DNA of 64,000 bases from Notoacmeibacter sp. MSK16QG-6 (lineage in GTDB: Bacteria > Pseudomonadota > Alphaproteobacteria > Rhizobiales > Rhizobiaceae): contig NZ_JAMYXM010000003.1 of NCBI RefSeq assembly GCF_024158145.1, positions 62,001 to 126,000 of the forward strand. Reading direction: 5' to 3'. Below the pieces are notes generated by a model that saw only the letters and a list, made by a program, of their open reading frames with translations, made no database searches and was not told the DNA's origin. Positions 8,669-17,813 of this stretch are shown here, in pieces. Made by a program: the position numbers and the translations under genes. Position 1 is the first letter of the stretch, and the number at the start of each line of letters is the position of its first letter.

Positions 8669-9123
8669 GAGCCAGATAGAGCACGCCCATCCGTCGCCGC
8701 AAGGGGCTTGTCAGATCGTTTTGCATCGGATCGGCTCTCATTGTCGGGTTCGGCAATTCCGTCATAGCGGGAGCGGGCCGCTTTGATCGCATCGGCATTG
8801 TCTATCGTCCAGCCAACAAGGGCGCAGACAGGCGCCTGAAGACTGTGGCCAAGCTCCGTCAGGGTATATTCCACCTGCGGCGGCGTGGTCGGATAGACGG
8901 TTCTTCCGATGAAACCGTCTCTCTCCAGACGACGCAGTGTCACCGTCAGCATTTTCTGACTGATCCCGCCGATACGCCTTCGCAACTCATTGAAACGCAG
9001 CGGCCCTTCTCTCAGCGCACGCACGGTCTGAATTGTCCAGCTATCTCCGACCCTTGAGAGCATTTCGGAGATATGCGCCCCTATGTCGTTTTCACCAGTT
9101 CCGGCATCGGATGTGCGGCACAT
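8665..9123 (-). CDS. HxlR-family winged-helix transcriptional regulator
   Basis: A 152-residue DNA-binding protein. The HxlR pattern is clear: [30 protein letters not shown], then [21 protein letters not shown] and the wing [13 protein letters not shown]. HxlR proteins often sense redox or electrophile stress through N-terminal cysteines; one cysteine (C2) is present here. It diverges from an NADPH-dependent FMN reductase gene, the typical target of such regulators, and overlaps cobT by 4 bases. cobT may therefore share its transcript. Target and effector are inferred. Confidence 0.85.
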   Translation of the reverse strand: MCRTSDAGTGENDIGAHISEMLSRVGDSWTIQTVRALREGPLRFNELRRRIGGISQKMLTVTLRRLERDGFIGRTVYPTTPPQVEYTLTELGHSLQAPVCALVGWTIDNADAIKAARSRYDGIAEPDNESRSDAKRSDKPLAATDGRALSGS

Positions 9124-9237
9124 GAGTCACCTCGGGGTGAGAAGGTTTCGGAAAAGTGCCTTCTTGCGAAGGCGATGCTGCGGAGAGATGTATCCCATCG
9201 AACCATGCGACACCAGATTACCAAAGGATACTTAGCG

Positions 9238-9846
9238 ATGACCATCAACTCCAAGCCGCGCATTGCGATCATTATCGGATCGACACGCAAATCCCGTTTT
9301 GCCGAAAAGCCGGCCGCCTGGATGCTCGAGAAAGCCAAAGCGCACGGCGCGTTCGACGTCGAACTCGTTGATCTTGCCGATTTCGACTTGCCGTTCTTCG
9401 ACGAACCGGCCTCCAATCGCTGGATGCCCAGTTCCGATCCGAAAGCCGTCGCCTGGCAGGAAAAGATCGGTACGTTCGACGGCTACATTTTTGTCGTCGC
9501 CGAATATAACCACTCGATCACAGGAGCACTGAAGAACGCACTCGATCAGGCCTGGGTCGAGTGGAACAGAAAACCCATGGCGTATATCGCCTATGGCGGT
9601 GCCGGAGGCGCACGGGCCGTAGAGCATCTTCGTGCCATAGGTGTCGAACTCGAAATGGTGCCGACGCGCAACGCCGTGCATATTGCCGCCGGCAGCTTCA
9701 TGGCCGTTCACCCAATGGGTCAGGACGGACCTATGGAAGGCATTGAAGAAGCCATCGCACCCGCTGCAAGCGCCATGCTAGACGAGCTGGAATGGTGGGC
9801 GAAGGCCACCATGACCGCCCGACAGGAGCAGAAGGCGGCGGCTTGA
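9238..9846 (+). CDS. NADPH-dependent FMN reductase (flavodoxin fold)
   Basis: A 202-residue flavoprotein with the loop IIIGSTRKSRFAEKPA (residues 11-26), FVVAEYNHSITGALKNALD and the YGGAGGARAVEHLR segment. These define NAD(P)H-dependent FMN/azo/quinone reductases. The ATG at 9238 is preceded by AAAGGA (9222-9227). A longer frame starts at 9073 but would overlap the divergent HxlR gene and lacks conserved sequence. Divergence from HxlR suggests regulation by that protein through the 114-base intergenic region. Confidence 0.88.
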   Translation: MTINSKPRIAIIIGSTRKSRFAEKPAAWMLEKAKAHGAFDVELVDLADFDLPFFDEPASNRWMPSSDPKAVAWQEKIGTFDGYIFVVAEYNHSITGALKNALDQAWVEWNRKPMAYIAYGGAGGARAVEHLRAIGVELEMVPTRNAVHIAAGSFMAVHPMGQDGPMEGIEEAIAPAASAMLDELEWWAKATMTARQEQKAAA

Positions 9847-9856
9847 GTCCCTAGGA

Positions 9857-9884
9857 GGCTTTGCGCCAACTCGGGCGCAAAGCC
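9857..9884 (+). terminator. Long hairpin after the FMN reductase gene
   Basis: A perfect 11-base-pair stem (GGCTTTGCGCC at 9857-9867, GGCGCAAAGCC at 9874-9884) with a 6-base loop lies 10 bases past the stop. It is followed by TTGATTGATTATATT rather than a clean T-run, so termination is probable but may be imperfect. It separates the reductase gene from the convergent AT-rich gene. Confidence 0.65.
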
Positions 9885-9892
9885 TTGATTGA

Positions 9893-10573
9893 TTATATTG
9901 AACGCGAAACCAAATTCTCAGAGAGAAATACTTCTATATCGACTCGTGATCGCTCTTCAGTAGATAAATTCTCTAACAACTGTGATTTAAATATACTTTC
10001 ATCAACGGAAATTTTATCAAAAACTAACACATAAAGAATTTTGTAATTTTTCCAGTGAAGTGACTGAAGTTTGTAAATCAAATTTACAATGTAATTATTG
10101 AATACAGTGATAATGTATAGCCGCCTACCTTTTAGTTCTCTGTAATAGGAAACTTCGACCAACAAAGGGTTGCCATTGACGAGCAATATGCCATCGACCG
10201 GCAGTCCGCCAGCTCGCACTTGCCTGGTTGCCACTGCAGAGTATTTTCCTTGAAGAGTAAGAAAAACGCTCTCTTCGATTAAAGCTGAATATGAATTCTC
10301 ATAAGAAACATCACTGGGTTCGACCTCATCCGATGCGTCGCCCTCATTGCCTTCTTGATGTATCTCGTCTGGAACAATGTCAGGAGCCTCCTCCACCCGA
10401 TCGGCGGGCTCTAGCCCAGGCAACTCAAATGGTCCCAATTTGACGCCAGACCCTTGGTCAAGACGTTTGGCCACAGAGTCTCCTAACACCGCCAATTGTC
10501 TGGAAAAGCGCCATAAGCAATAAATAACGATTGCTGGCCAGAACAGGGATGAGATGAACTCGAGCCAGTTCAC
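9893..10573 (-). CDS. Membrane-anchored protein of unknown function, possible nuclease-like fold
   Basis: A 226-residue protein with one N-terminal transmembrane segment (about residues 4-22), an acidic linker (60-90) and a C-terminal cytoplasmic domain. The C-terminal segment VDGILLVNGNPLLVEVSYYRELKG resembles, at low confidence, the D-x(n)-E-x-K core of restriction-endonuclease-like folds. The usual lysine is serine here, so activity is doubtful. The 3' half of the gene is much more AT-rich than its neighbours. It starts at a GTG 9 bases after the cobS stop, so it probably shares the cobS transcript, and it sits where cobT would be expected. I do not recognise the family. Confidence 0.6.
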   Translation of the reverse strand: MNWLEFISSLFWPAIVIYCLWRFSRQLAVLGDSVAKRLDQGSGVKLGPFELPGLEPADRVEEAPDIVPDEIHQEGNEGDASDEVEPSDVSYENSYSALIEESVFLTLQGKYSAVATRQVRAGGLPVDGILLVNGNPLLVEVSYYRELKGRRLYIITVFNNYIVNLIYKLQSLHWKNYKILYVLVFDKISVDESIFKSQLLENLSTEERSRVDIEVFLSENLVSRSI

Positions 10574-10582
10574 GCTAAGACC

Positions 10583-11569
10583 CTACCCCAGTACCACGTG
10601 AGCCGCACTCTCCGGCAGTTCCTCGCCAAAGGCCCGCTGGTAGAACTCGGACACGATTGTCCGCTCCATCTCGTCGCATTTGTTAAGGAAGGTCAGCCGA
10701 AAGCTCATGCCGATATCCTTGAAGATGTCCGCATTCTCCGCCCAGGTGAGAACGGTTCTCGGGCTCATCACGGTGGACAGATCGCCATTCATGAAAGCGG
10801 CGCGCGTCATGTCGGCGACCCGCACCATCTTGTTGACGGTGTCGCGGCCCTGTTCGTTCTGATAGTGCCGCGCCTTGGCCTGAACGATGGCCACTTCCTT
10901 GTCATGCGGCAGATAGTTCAGTGTGGTGACAATCGACCACCGGTCCATCTGCGCCTGGTTGATCTGCTGCGTGCCATGATAGAGGCCGGTCGTGTCGCCC
11001 AGGCCGACCGTGTTGGCGGTGGCGAAAAGGCGGAAGGCCGGGTGTGGACGAATCACGCGGCTCTGGTCGAGCAGCGTCAGACGGCCGGAGCTTTCCAGAA
11101 CGCGCTGGATCACGAACATTACGTCCGGGCGGCCGGCATCATATTCGTCGAAGACCAGCGCGACATTGTTCTGATAGGCCCAAGGCAGAATACCGTCACG
11201 GAATTCCGTGACCTGCTGGCCTTCCTGCAGAACGATGGCGTCCTTGCCGACCAGATCGATCCGGCTGACGTGGCTGTCGAGATTGACGCGCACTGCCGGC
11301 CAGTTCAGGCGTGCGGCGACCTGCTCGATATGAGTGGATTTACCGGTGCCATGAAAGCCGGAAACCAGCACGCGGCGATTATAGGCGAAGCCGGCCAGGA
11401 TCGCGAGCGTCGTCTGGCGGTCGAAGAGATAGTCGGCATCTAGTTCCGGCACATGTGGGTCGGCTTCCGAATAGGCAGGCACGACCATATCGGAATCGAT
11501 GCCGAATGTGTCGCGAACCGAAACGGACGTATCGGGCAGGCTGGGCGTCTCGGAAGTCTGGGTATCCAT
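10583..11569 (-). CDS. cobS: Cobaltochelatase subunit CobS
   Basis: A 328-residue MoxR-like AAA+ ATPase that with CobT forms the chaperone-like part of cobaltochelatase and drives cobalt insertion by CobN. The Walker A loop GFHGTGKST is at residues 71-79, Walker B LVFDEYD at 138-144, and sensor-type [10 protein letters not shown] follows. The N terminus [19 protein letters not shown] is a CobS signature. Downstream on the same strand lies the membrane-anchored unknown gene rather than cobT. Upstream lies the J-domain gene, as in other Hyphomicrobiales. Confidence 0.96.
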   Translation of the reverse strand: MDTQTSETPSLPDTSVSVRDTFGIDSDMVVPAYSEADPHVPELDADYLFDRQTTLAILAGFAYNRRVLVSGFHGTGKSTHIEQVAARLNWPAVRVNLDSHVSRIDLVGKDAIVLQEGQQVTEFRDGILPWAYQNNVALVFDEYDAGRPDVMFVIQRVLESSGRLTLLDQSRVIRPHPAFRLFATANTVGLGDTTGLYHGTQQINQAQMDRWSIVTTLNYLPHDKEVAIVQAKARHYQNEQGRDTVNKMVRVADMTRAAFMNGDLSTVMSPRTVLTWAENADIFKDIGMSFRLTFLNKCDEMERTIVSEFYQRAFGEELPESAAHVVLG

Positions 11570-11666
11570 CAGGTCTCGTCACGGCGGTTTCGCGGCGGCA
11601 TCTGGGCCGTGCCGCCCGCCTTGTCCTTCTTGCGTGTCTTGAACGGTCGTCCGGGGCTAATGTCCC

Positions 11667-12281
11667 CTAGCAGAAACCGGAACGTTTGAGCAATCGATAG
11701 GCGTCGAGCACCTCGCGAAACCGTTCCTCGCTGCCGCGATCACCGTGATTGGCGTCGGGATGATACTGCTTGATCAAAAGCTTGTAGCGTTCCCGGATAA
11801 GTTCGGCTTCCGGCCGCCCCTCAAGACCGAGCGTGCGGATTGCCTTTTTCTCCAGCGGCTTCAGCAGCCGCTCATGAGCCACACTCTCGCCATTTCGTCC
11901 GGGCTGTCGTCGCCCTGTAGCGCTGTAATAGCCGGCCCGCCCGCTTCGCATCGAGCTGATTTCCGGCGCGGCGGACGTTTCGCCGCCGAGCGAACCGATC
12001 TTCCATGTCGGACGATGCCCGGTCGCCGCTTCCTTCTGGTATCGGGCGATCTCGCTATCGGAGAGACCAGAAAAGTAATTATAGCCCTTATTGTAGCGCC
12101 GCACATGATCGACGCAGAAGCGAAAATACTCCCCCTCAGCGCTGCGGCCAACCGGAGCCCGGTGTTCGCCGGGCTTGTCGCAGCCATCCCACTGGCAGAC
12201 CGATTCGCTGGCCGCCTCGGCGCGCTTTTTGTGCTGCGGTTTGACGCGAATGGAATCGAAAAGGTTTGAACGCGGTTTCAT
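11667..12281 (-). CDS. C-terminal J-domain protein (DnaJ family)
   Basis: A 204-residue protein with a J domain at the C terminus (about residues 145-202, HPD at 174-176 in KQYHPDANHGD), where it would stimulate an Hsp70. The N-terminal half has C29, C34 and C56 with nearby histidines, possibly a metal site. This architecture, with the J domain last, is the conserved 'DnaJ domain protein' found between cobS and bolA in rhizobial genomes. It is not the classical DnaJ. It diverges from bolA across 108 bases. Confidence 0.88.
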   Translation of the reverse strand: MKPRSNLFDSIRVKPQHKKRAEAASESVCQWDGCDKPGEHRAPVGRSAEGEYFRFCVDHVRRYNKGYNYFSGLSDSEIARYQKEAATGHRPTWKIGSLGGETSAAPEISSMRSGRAGYYSATGRRQPGRNGESVAHERLLKPLEKKAIRTLGLEGRPEAELIRERYKLLIKQYHPDANHGDRGSEERFREVLDAYRLLKRSGFC

Positions 12282-12389
12282 GCGCCAAAGATTGGGGTGC
12301 TTCGCGTCTCAGAACAAGAATTGACAAGCGCATATTATTCGGCCGAAAGGTGCGAACCATATGCCCTGTCCTCAAAGCGAGAACAAATC

Positions 12390-12707
12390 ATGTCCGGCAC
12401 CGGCCCAATCGAAACCGCGATCCAGGATAAATTGACGGCGCGGTTCGCCCCGGAGCGTCTCCAGATTGTCAATGAGAGCCACTTGCATGCCGGCCACCAC
12501 AATCGCGACTCAGGTGAAGGCGGCAGCTTCGATGGCGTCGGGGAAACGCATTTCCGGGTCCGGATCGTGTCGGCGGCGTTCGGTGGAATGAGCCGCCTCG
12601 AGCGCCATCGCGCGATTAACGAAACGCTGGCGGAAGAATTGGCGCCCAACAAGGTCCATGCTTTGGCCATCGAACCGGCTGCGCCGGGCGAGACGACCCG
12701 ATGGTGA
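12390..12707 (+). CDS. bolA: BolA-family protein
   Basis: A 105-residue BolA/IbaG-type protein. The conserved elements are a start with a charged helix (IETAIQDKLTARFAP), then ESHLHAGHH, ETHFRVRIVS, and the C-terminal helix SRLERHRAINETLAEEL. BolA proteins bind monothiol glutaredoxins through a histidine and take part in iron-sulfur and iron homeostasis. The ATG at 12390 gives the family's normal N terminus. It is followed 10 bases later by the DUF1275 gene, so the two may be co-transcribed. Confidence 0.93.
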   Translation: MSGTGPIETAIQDKLTARFAPERLQIVNESHLHAGHHNRDSGEGGSFDGVGETHFRVRIVSAAFGGMSRLERHRAINETLAEELAPNKVHALAIEPAAPGETTRW

Positions 12708-12717
12708 CTGGCGGCTC

Positions 12718-13383
12718 GTGACGGAAGAAGGACAGACCGGACAAGCCGCTACCGTCGGCCTTCTGCTGATTTTCATCATCAGCAGCCTTGCCGGCATGAT
12801 CGATGCGATCGGCCTCATACTGTCGCAGAACTTCGTGTCCTTCATGACTGGCAACACCACCCGGCTCGCCACCAGTTTTGGCGAGGGCGATTATGGCCGC
12901 ATCGCGGTTCTGGCGACCTATCTCGTCACATTCGTTATGGGCAACGCAGCCGGCATCGTGATTGTCGAAACGACCAAACGGCAATGGCCGTGTCTGTTGA
13001 CGGTCGCAGCACTTCTCTCCCTATCCGCCATTCTTGGTCCGGCCGTTTGGGCGCTATTGCCAACCGTTTTTGCCATGGGTGCCATAAACGCCACCATGGA
13101 ACAGGCGGCCGGCTATAGGCTGAGCCTGACCTATGTCACCGGCGCGCTGTCGCGACTTGGCAAGGGTATCGGCTTTTTTCTCATGGGTCAGAGCCGGCGG
13201 GGAATATGGAAAGAAACGGTCCCATGGTTCGGCATGGTGTCGGGAGCCGGTGTCGGAACGCTCCTCACGGTCTGGCTGGATAGCAAGGCATTGTGGCCGC
13301 CGGTGCTATATTGCTGTCTTATCGCCGCAGCCACTGCGGCGCTTCCGTCGCGTTGGACGATGAGTTTTCTCAACCGGTCATAA
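12718..13383 (+). CDS. DUF1275 (YoaK-like) membrane protein
   Basis: A 221-residue protein with about six transmembrane helices. The pattern AGMIDAIGLILSQNFVSFMTGNTTRLA is diagnostic of DUF1275/YoaK, and the second half carries GAINATMEQAAG and TYVTGALSRLGKGI. The function is unknown; the family is thought to be a transporter-like membrane protein. The likely start is the GTG at 12718, as no ATG gives the normal N terminus. The nearest upstream gene is bolA. A frame extending further upstream would run back into bolA and is not supported. Confidence 0.8.
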   Translation: MTEEGQTGQAATVGLLLIFIISSLAGMIDAIGLILSQNFVSFMTGNTTRLATSFGEGDYGRIAVLATYLVTFVMGNAAGIVIVETTKRQWPCLLTVAALLSLSAILGPAVWALLPTVFAMGAINATMEQAAGYRLSLTYVTGALSRLGKGIGFFLMGQSRRGIWKETVPWFGMVSGAGVGTLLTVWLDSKALWPPVLYCCLIAAATAALPSRWTMSFLNRS

Positions 13384-13421
13384 TACACGGACCTGCAAAG
13401 CAGGTCGTCGGACGTGTTCGC

Positions 13422-14723
13422 CTAAGCGGATAGCTGGTCGTCCAGCGCCACGATTGGCCTGATTCGCAGGCTGACGATACGGTTCTTCTCACGCCGCAAC
13501 ACCACGAATCGCTTGCCATGAAAGGTAAATGCCTGGCGCTCGTCGGGAATGGACTGAGTCTCGTGGATAACCAGCCCCGCAACGGTGGTCGCCCAATCGT
13601 CGGGAAGGTTCCAGTCGAGTGCGCGGTTGAGATCGCGGATCGGCACAGAGCCATCGACGACAACCGAACCATCGGCTTCGATGGCAAGGCCTTTCATCTC
13701 GACGTCGTGCTCATCGGCGATTTCGCCGACGATCTCTTCGATAATATCCTCAAGAGTGATCAGCCCTTCCAGTTCGCCATATTCGTCCACCACCATGGCA
13801 AAGTGGCTTTTACGCCTGAGAAAGGCGTTGAGCTGATCCTGAAGAGTGGTGGTGTCCGGCACGAACCAGGCCGGCGCGGCAATGGCGCGGATATCGACCC
13901 GTGACGGATCGTTGTTTACATCGTGGAGGGCGCGCAGCAGATCCTTGGCGTGAATGACGCCGACAATATTGTCCGTCGTCCCTTCCCAAAGCGGCATACG
14001 CGTATAGGGAGAATGGAGGATTTGGCGCACGGCGTCCTCGGACGGATCGTCTGCATTGAGCGTTTGCATGCTCGTCCGGTGAATCATGACGTCGGAGACT
14101 TCTAATTCCGCCAGATCGAGAAGCCCGCCCAGCCGGTCGCGGTCGGCTTTGACGAACGCGCCTTCGCGATGCAGCACCTCCATCGTGCCTCGCAGCTCTT
14201 CATGTGCGGTCAGCATCGACTGTCCTTCGCCGAGCTTCACGCCGAACAGGCGCAGCACCAGGCGCACGAAGCCGTTGACGAGCGACGAGACAGGACCGAG
14301 CACCGCGACGTAAATCGCCATGACCCGGCTGACGGCCAGCGAAAACGTATCGGGCGAGGAGATCGCCCAGCTTTTCGGCAGCACCTCGGCGAAGATGACG
14401 AGCAGGACCGTCATCACAAGCGTCGCCCAGACCACGCCCTGATCGCCGAACAGTTCCAGAAACATCGACGTCGCAAGCGCGGAAGCGAGAATATTGACCA
14501 GATTGTTGCCGATCAGCAGCGCGCCGATCAGTCGGTCCCGCCGCTCGATGAGACGGCTGACGATCCCGGCGCGGGCGTCGCCTCCGTTCTCCAGACTGTG
14601 CATTCGCGCGCGGCTCGCCGCCGTCAGCGCCGTTTCCGAGCCGGAAAAGGTCGCTGACAGAATGATCAGAACCAGAATGACGAAAATGATCACCCACATC
14701 GGTGTCGTTATGCCGTCAGGCAC
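13422..14723 (-). CDS. CNNM/CorC-HlyC family membrane protein (DUF21, CBS, CorC_HlyC)
   Basis: A 433-residue protein. An N-terminal DUF21 domain has about four transmembrane helices (FSGSETALTAASRARM near residues 26-41), followed by two CBS domains (DVMIHRTSMQTL and the VDEYGELEGLITLEDIIEEI region) and a C-terminal CorC_HlyC domain. The family is implicated in magnesium/cobalt efflux or homeostasis. It follows aroB with a 16-base overlap, an arrangement common in Hyphomicrobiales. The listed GTG start overlaps aroB; an ATG at codon 9 (14699) is an alternative. Confidence 0.9.
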   Translation of the reverse strand: MPDGITTPMWVIIFVILVLIILSATFSGSETALTAASRARMHSLENGGDARAGIVSRLIERRDRLIGALLIGNNLVNILASALATSMFLELFGDQGVVWATLVMTVLLVIFAEVLPKSWAISSPDTFSLAVSRVMAIYVAVLGPVSSLVNGFVRLVLRLFGVKLGEGQSMLTAHEELRGTMEVLHREGAFVKADRDRLGGLLDLAELEVSDVMIHRTSMQTLNADDPSEDAVRQILHSPYTRMPLWEGTTDNIVGVIHAKDLLRALHDVNNDPSRVDIRAIAAPAWFVPDTTTLQDQLNAFLRRKSHFAMVVDEYGELEGLITLEDIIEEIVGEIADEHDVEMKGLAIEADGSVVVDGSVPIRDLNRALDWNLPDDWATTVAGLVIHETQSIPDERQAFTFHGKRFVVLRREKNRIVSLRIRPIVALDDQLSA

Positions 14724-15835
14724 TCCCTCAGAAATGTCAGAACCTCGGAGGGCGACACATCCTTGGCGATGAAGGAGCGGCCGATCCCCTCGGTCAGGAT
14801 GAAGGTCAGCGCGCCGCGACGAACCTTCTTGTCCTGAGCAATATAGTTCAGAAGTTCGTCAGCGGGAGGAAGCTCGCCTGGAACATCCGACAGCCGTGTC
14901 GGCAGCCCGACGGCCGACAGATGCGCCTCCACCCTCTCGGCATCCTCGACGGCGCAGCGATTGAGCCGCACGGAGAACCGGTGCGCCAGCGCCATGCCAA
15001 TTGCCACGCCCTCTCCATGGACGAGCCGGCTGCTGTCGTAGCCAGTCGCCCCTTCCAGGGCATGACCGAATGTATGACCGAGATTGAGCAGCGCGCGCTC
15101 GCCCTCCTCGTGCTCGTCGCGGGCGACGACCTCCGCCTTGCACTGGCACGATATCGCAATGGCTTCGCCACGTTCCGGCCCACCTTGGAAAACGGCCTGC
15201 CAATTTTTTTCGAGCCAGGCGAAAAAGTCCGGCCGATCGATAAGGCCATATTTCGCCACTTCGGCATAACCGGCGCGAAATTCCCGCTCGGAAAGCGTAT
15301 CCAGAACGTTCGTGTCGGAAAGCACCAGTGCCGGCTGATGAAAAACGCCGACAAGATTTTTGCCATGGGACGAATTGATGCCGGTCTTGCCCCCGACCGA
15401 ACTATCGACCTGCGCCAGAAGACTGGTCGGCGCCTGAACGAACTTCATGCCTCGTCGGGCGATCCCTGCAACGAAGCCGGACAGATCGCCGATCACCCCG
15501 CCTCCGAGTGCGATGACCGCATCGCCCCGCTCCATTCTCGTTCCGAGGACGAAATCGACCGCATCGAGCAGATATTCAGCGCTCTTGGTTCTTTCGCCGG
15601 CGGGCAGAAGTTTCGTCTCATAGGACAATCCGGCAGCGGCGAGAGCATCGGTCAACGTTTTGAGATGCAGGGCAGCGACGTTCTCATCGGTGAGGATCGC
15701 ACAGCGCGCTCCTGGCAGACGCTCTGCGATCTGCTCACCCGCGCGTCGCAGAAGGTCCGGCCCGATCAGAATGTCGTAGGACTGCGGGCCAAGCTCCACC
15801 TGAAGCCGCCTGACGTCATCCTCACGCGTGATCAT
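14708..15835 (-). CDS. aroB: 3-dehydroquinate synthase
   Basis: A 375-residue NAD- and metal-dependent enzyme that converts DAHP to 3-dehydroquinate, the second step of the shikimate pathway. Visible signatures are GGGVIGDLSGFVA (NAD binding), PTSLLAQVDSSVGGKTGIN, EVAKYGLI and the metal-ligand motif NLGHTFGHALE. The ATG at 15835 (MITREDD) is 5 bases after the aroK stop, so the two form an operon. A longer frame reaching back through aroK has a compositionally odd, unconserved N terminus and was not used. Confidence 0.97.
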   Translation of the reverse strand: MITREDDVRRLQVELGPQSYDILIGPDLLRRAGEQIAERLPGARCAILTDENVAALHLKTLTDALAAAGLSYETKLLPAGERTKSAEYLLDAVDFVLGTRMERGDAVIALGGGVIGDLSGFVAGIARRGMKFVQAPTSLLAQVDSSVGGKTGINSSHGKNLVGVFHQPALVLSDTNVLDTLSEREFRAGYAEVAKYGLIDRPDFFAWLEKNWQAVFQGGPERGEAIAISCQCKAEVVARDEHEEGERALLNLGHTFGHALEGATGYDSSRLVHGEGVAIGMALAHRFSVRLNRCAVEDAERVEAHLSAVGLPTRLSDVPGELPPADELLNYIAQDKKVRRGALTFILTEGIGRSFIAKDVSPSEVLTFLRECLTA

Positions 15836-15840
15836 CCGCT

Positions 15841-16449
15841 TTATCTTTCTTGTTTGCCGAAATGCCCGGCCAGCGCTTCGACCATTTTCGCCGCCATCGC
15901 ATCGCGCGGCAAATCCTCGCTTCGGACATGTAGGTCGGCCCGCGCATAAATCGGATAGCGTTCGTCCATTAGTCGCGCGAGCGTGCCGCGCGGATCGGGG
16001 TTCTGAAGGAGTGGCCGCCCCGGCTTGCGGCTCACTCGCGCGAAAAGGAGATCGAGATCGGCATCGATCCATATCGAAAAGGCCTTCCCGGCAATGGCCT
16101 GCCTCGTCTCGTCATTGACGAAGGCCCCGCCGCCGAGAGAAATGACCCGCTGCTGCTCGCCCAACAACCGGGCGATGACACGCCGCTCCAGATCACGAAA
16201 TTCACTTTCGCCGTAAGCCTGGAAGAGTTCTGCAATCGCCATCGTGCTGGCGGTTTCGATCTCGTCATCGCTATCGATAAAGGGCAGTCCGAGTCGGCTT
16301 GAGATGGCGCGGCCCATCGCCGTTTTTCCAGCGCCCATCAATCCGACCAGAACGACATGCCGGCCGTCCAGGCCTTTCAATATCGTCTGGCGGGCCGCTT
16401 CGGCCTGTGCAGCGGGCGATGCCGCTTCGGATTGCGATTGTGTCGTCAT
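15841..16449 (-). CDS. aroK: Shikimate kinase
   Basis: A 202-residue P-loop kinase that phosphorylates shikimate at the 3-hydroxyl. The Walker A loop is GLMGAGKTAMGR, followed by the shikimate-binding DSDDEIE, the FRDLE motif, and GGGAFVNDETR. The LID contains RKPGRPLL. The start MTTQSQ at 16449 has a roughly 30-residue N-terminal extension before the fold, usual in alphaproteobacteria; an ATG five codons earlier is equally possible. It leads the aroK-aroB-CNNM operon and diverges from the small membrane gene upstream of xerD. Confidence 0.96.
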   Translation of the reverse strand: MTTQSQSEAASPAAQAEAARQTILKGLDGRHVVLVGLMGAGKTAMGRAISSRLGLPFIDSDDEIETASTMAIAELFQAYGESEFRDLERRVIARLLGEQQRVISLGGGAFVNDETRQAIAGKAFSIWIDADLDLLFARVSRKPGRPLLQNPDPRGTLARLMDERYPIYARADLHVRSEDLPRDAMAAKMVEALAGHFGKQER

Positions 16450-16560
16450 GGCCGCCTTGCACATGAAAAGCGACGGGGCGTCAAGCGCTCGAACTTGCGT
16501 AGCCGGCGACTGGCGCGCATAAGAGGCAAACCCTCCGGTATGACTCGGGAAGATGGGGTC

Positions 16561-16803
16561 ATGCCCACCCTCACACGTTTCGTCACGATCCTGATCATCT
16601 GCGCCGCCATCGTTTATGCGGCGGCTTTCGTGCTGGCCAATTTCGTTCAGCCGACGCGAGTGGAAGAGCGGATCGAATTGCCCATTCAGGAATTGCTGGA
16701 GCAGGCCGAGCGGCGAGAGAATGCATCGCGCCCGCCGACGACCGCACTTCCGGATGCTGACGAAGCCGCCGATACCGCTGGCGATCAAGACGATACACAA
16801 TGA
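16561..16803 (+). CDS. Small single-span membrane protein upstream of xerD
   Basis: An 80-residue protein with one transmembrane helix (about residues 6-27, [19 protein letters not shown] in part) followed by a charged, periplasmic or cytoplasmic tail rich in E, R, A and D. Small proteins of this form precede xerD in related genomes; no function is known. Its stop overlaps the xerD start (ATGA). The ATG at 16561 is preferred for its upstream GGGG; an ATG at 16540 would add seven residues. Confidence 0.65.
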   Translation: MPTLTRFVTILIICAAIVYAAAFVLANFVQPTRVEERIELPIQELLEQAERRENASRPPTTALPDADEAADTAGDQDDTQ

Positions 16804-17726
16804 ATGCGGACAGCTACCTGATAGAGAGCTTTCTGGAGATGCTGTCGGCAGAACGGGGAGCCGCAGCCAATACGCTTGCGGCCTATGAGCGCGACCTTCG
16901 CGACCTTTCGGAACATTGCAGCGCCGCGCTTGCCGAAGCCGACGAAGGCGCTTTACGACGCTATATTTCAGGACTTCCAGCGCGCGGCTATGCAGCCTCA
17001 TCGCAGGCCAGACGATTGGCGGCACTGCGCCAGTTCTTTCAGTTTCTCTATGCGGAAGGATCGCGGACCGACGATCCGACGACAACTCTCGACAATCCCA
17101 AAAAACAGGCGCCCTTGCCAAAAATCCTCAGCGAAGACGACGTCACCAGACTGCTCGATCTGGCTGAGGAGGAAGCGCGCCTGGCCGGTGAGAAACTCGC
17201 ACCGCTTCGCATGGCGGCCCTTCTCGAAGTTCTCTACGCGACCGGACTGCGGGTGTCAGAACTGGTTTCGCTTCCCGCTTCGGTCGCGCGCCGCGATGCC
17301 CGCTATTTCGTAGTGACAGGCAAGGGCGACAAAGAGCGGCTGGTACCCCTATCGCCGCCAGCCAGAGAGGCGATGGACCGCTGGATAAAACGGCGCGACC
17401 GCGCCCCGGCTTATGCGGACAGCCACTATCTTTTTCCCTCCCGTTCGGCCGCCGCCGGTTATCTTCCCCGGCAGGTCTTCGCGCGGGATTTGAAGGCGCT
17501 CGCCGCCCGTGCGGGTCTCGACCCGAAAGCCGTGTCGCCGCACGTCTTGCGCCACGCCTTCGCGTCTCACCTTCTTCAGAACGGTGCCGATTTGCGGTCG
17601 GTCCAGCAATTGCTCGGCCACGCGGATATTTCCACAACGCAAATCTATACCCATGTTCTTGAAGAACGGCTGGTTCGGCTGGTCCAGGATCATCATCCGC
17701 TTGCGGGGCCTAAGACGAGCCGGTAA
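16800..17726 (+). CDS. xerD: Site-specific tyrosine recombinase XerD
   Basis: A 308-residue tyrosine recombinase that with XerC resolves chromosome dimers at dif. The N-terminal SAM-like core-binding domain (about 5-95) is followed by the catalytic domain. Catalytic residues can be seen in TGLRVSEL (Arg), [12 protein letters not shown] (His and Arg), [15 protein letters not shown] (His and the nucleophilic Tyr). The chromosomal context (coupled small membrane gene, accA next) and absence of phage genes nearby support housekeeping XerD rather than a phage integrase. Confidence 0.95.
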   Translation: MNADSYLIESFLEMLSAERGAAANTLAAYERDLRDLSEHCSAALAEADEGALRRYISGLPARGYAASSQARRLAALRQFFQFLYAEGSRTDDPTTTLDNPKKQAPLPKILSEDDVTRLLDLAEEEARLAGEKLAPLRMAALLEVLYATGLRVSELVSLPASVARRDARYFVVTGKGDKERLVPLSPPAREAMDRWIKRRDRAPAYADSHYLFPSRSAAAGYLPRQVFARDLKALAARAGLDPKAVSPHVLRHAFASHLLQNGADLRSVQQLLGHADISTTQIYTHVLEERLVRLVQDHHPLAGPKTSR

Positions 17727-17813
17727 GGAAAATCTGGATTTTGACTTGATCGGCGTCTTACGCCAGCCGAGACTTTTACAAAGCGGCCCCGCCGCGTGAT
17801 CCGAAGGACGTGC

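Noticed and set aside
14708-16072. 454-residue version of aroB
   Set aside because: The extra 79 N-terminal residues lie antiparallel-free within aroK on the same strand but are R/P/S-rich and unconserved; the ATG at 15835 gives the normal AroB length.
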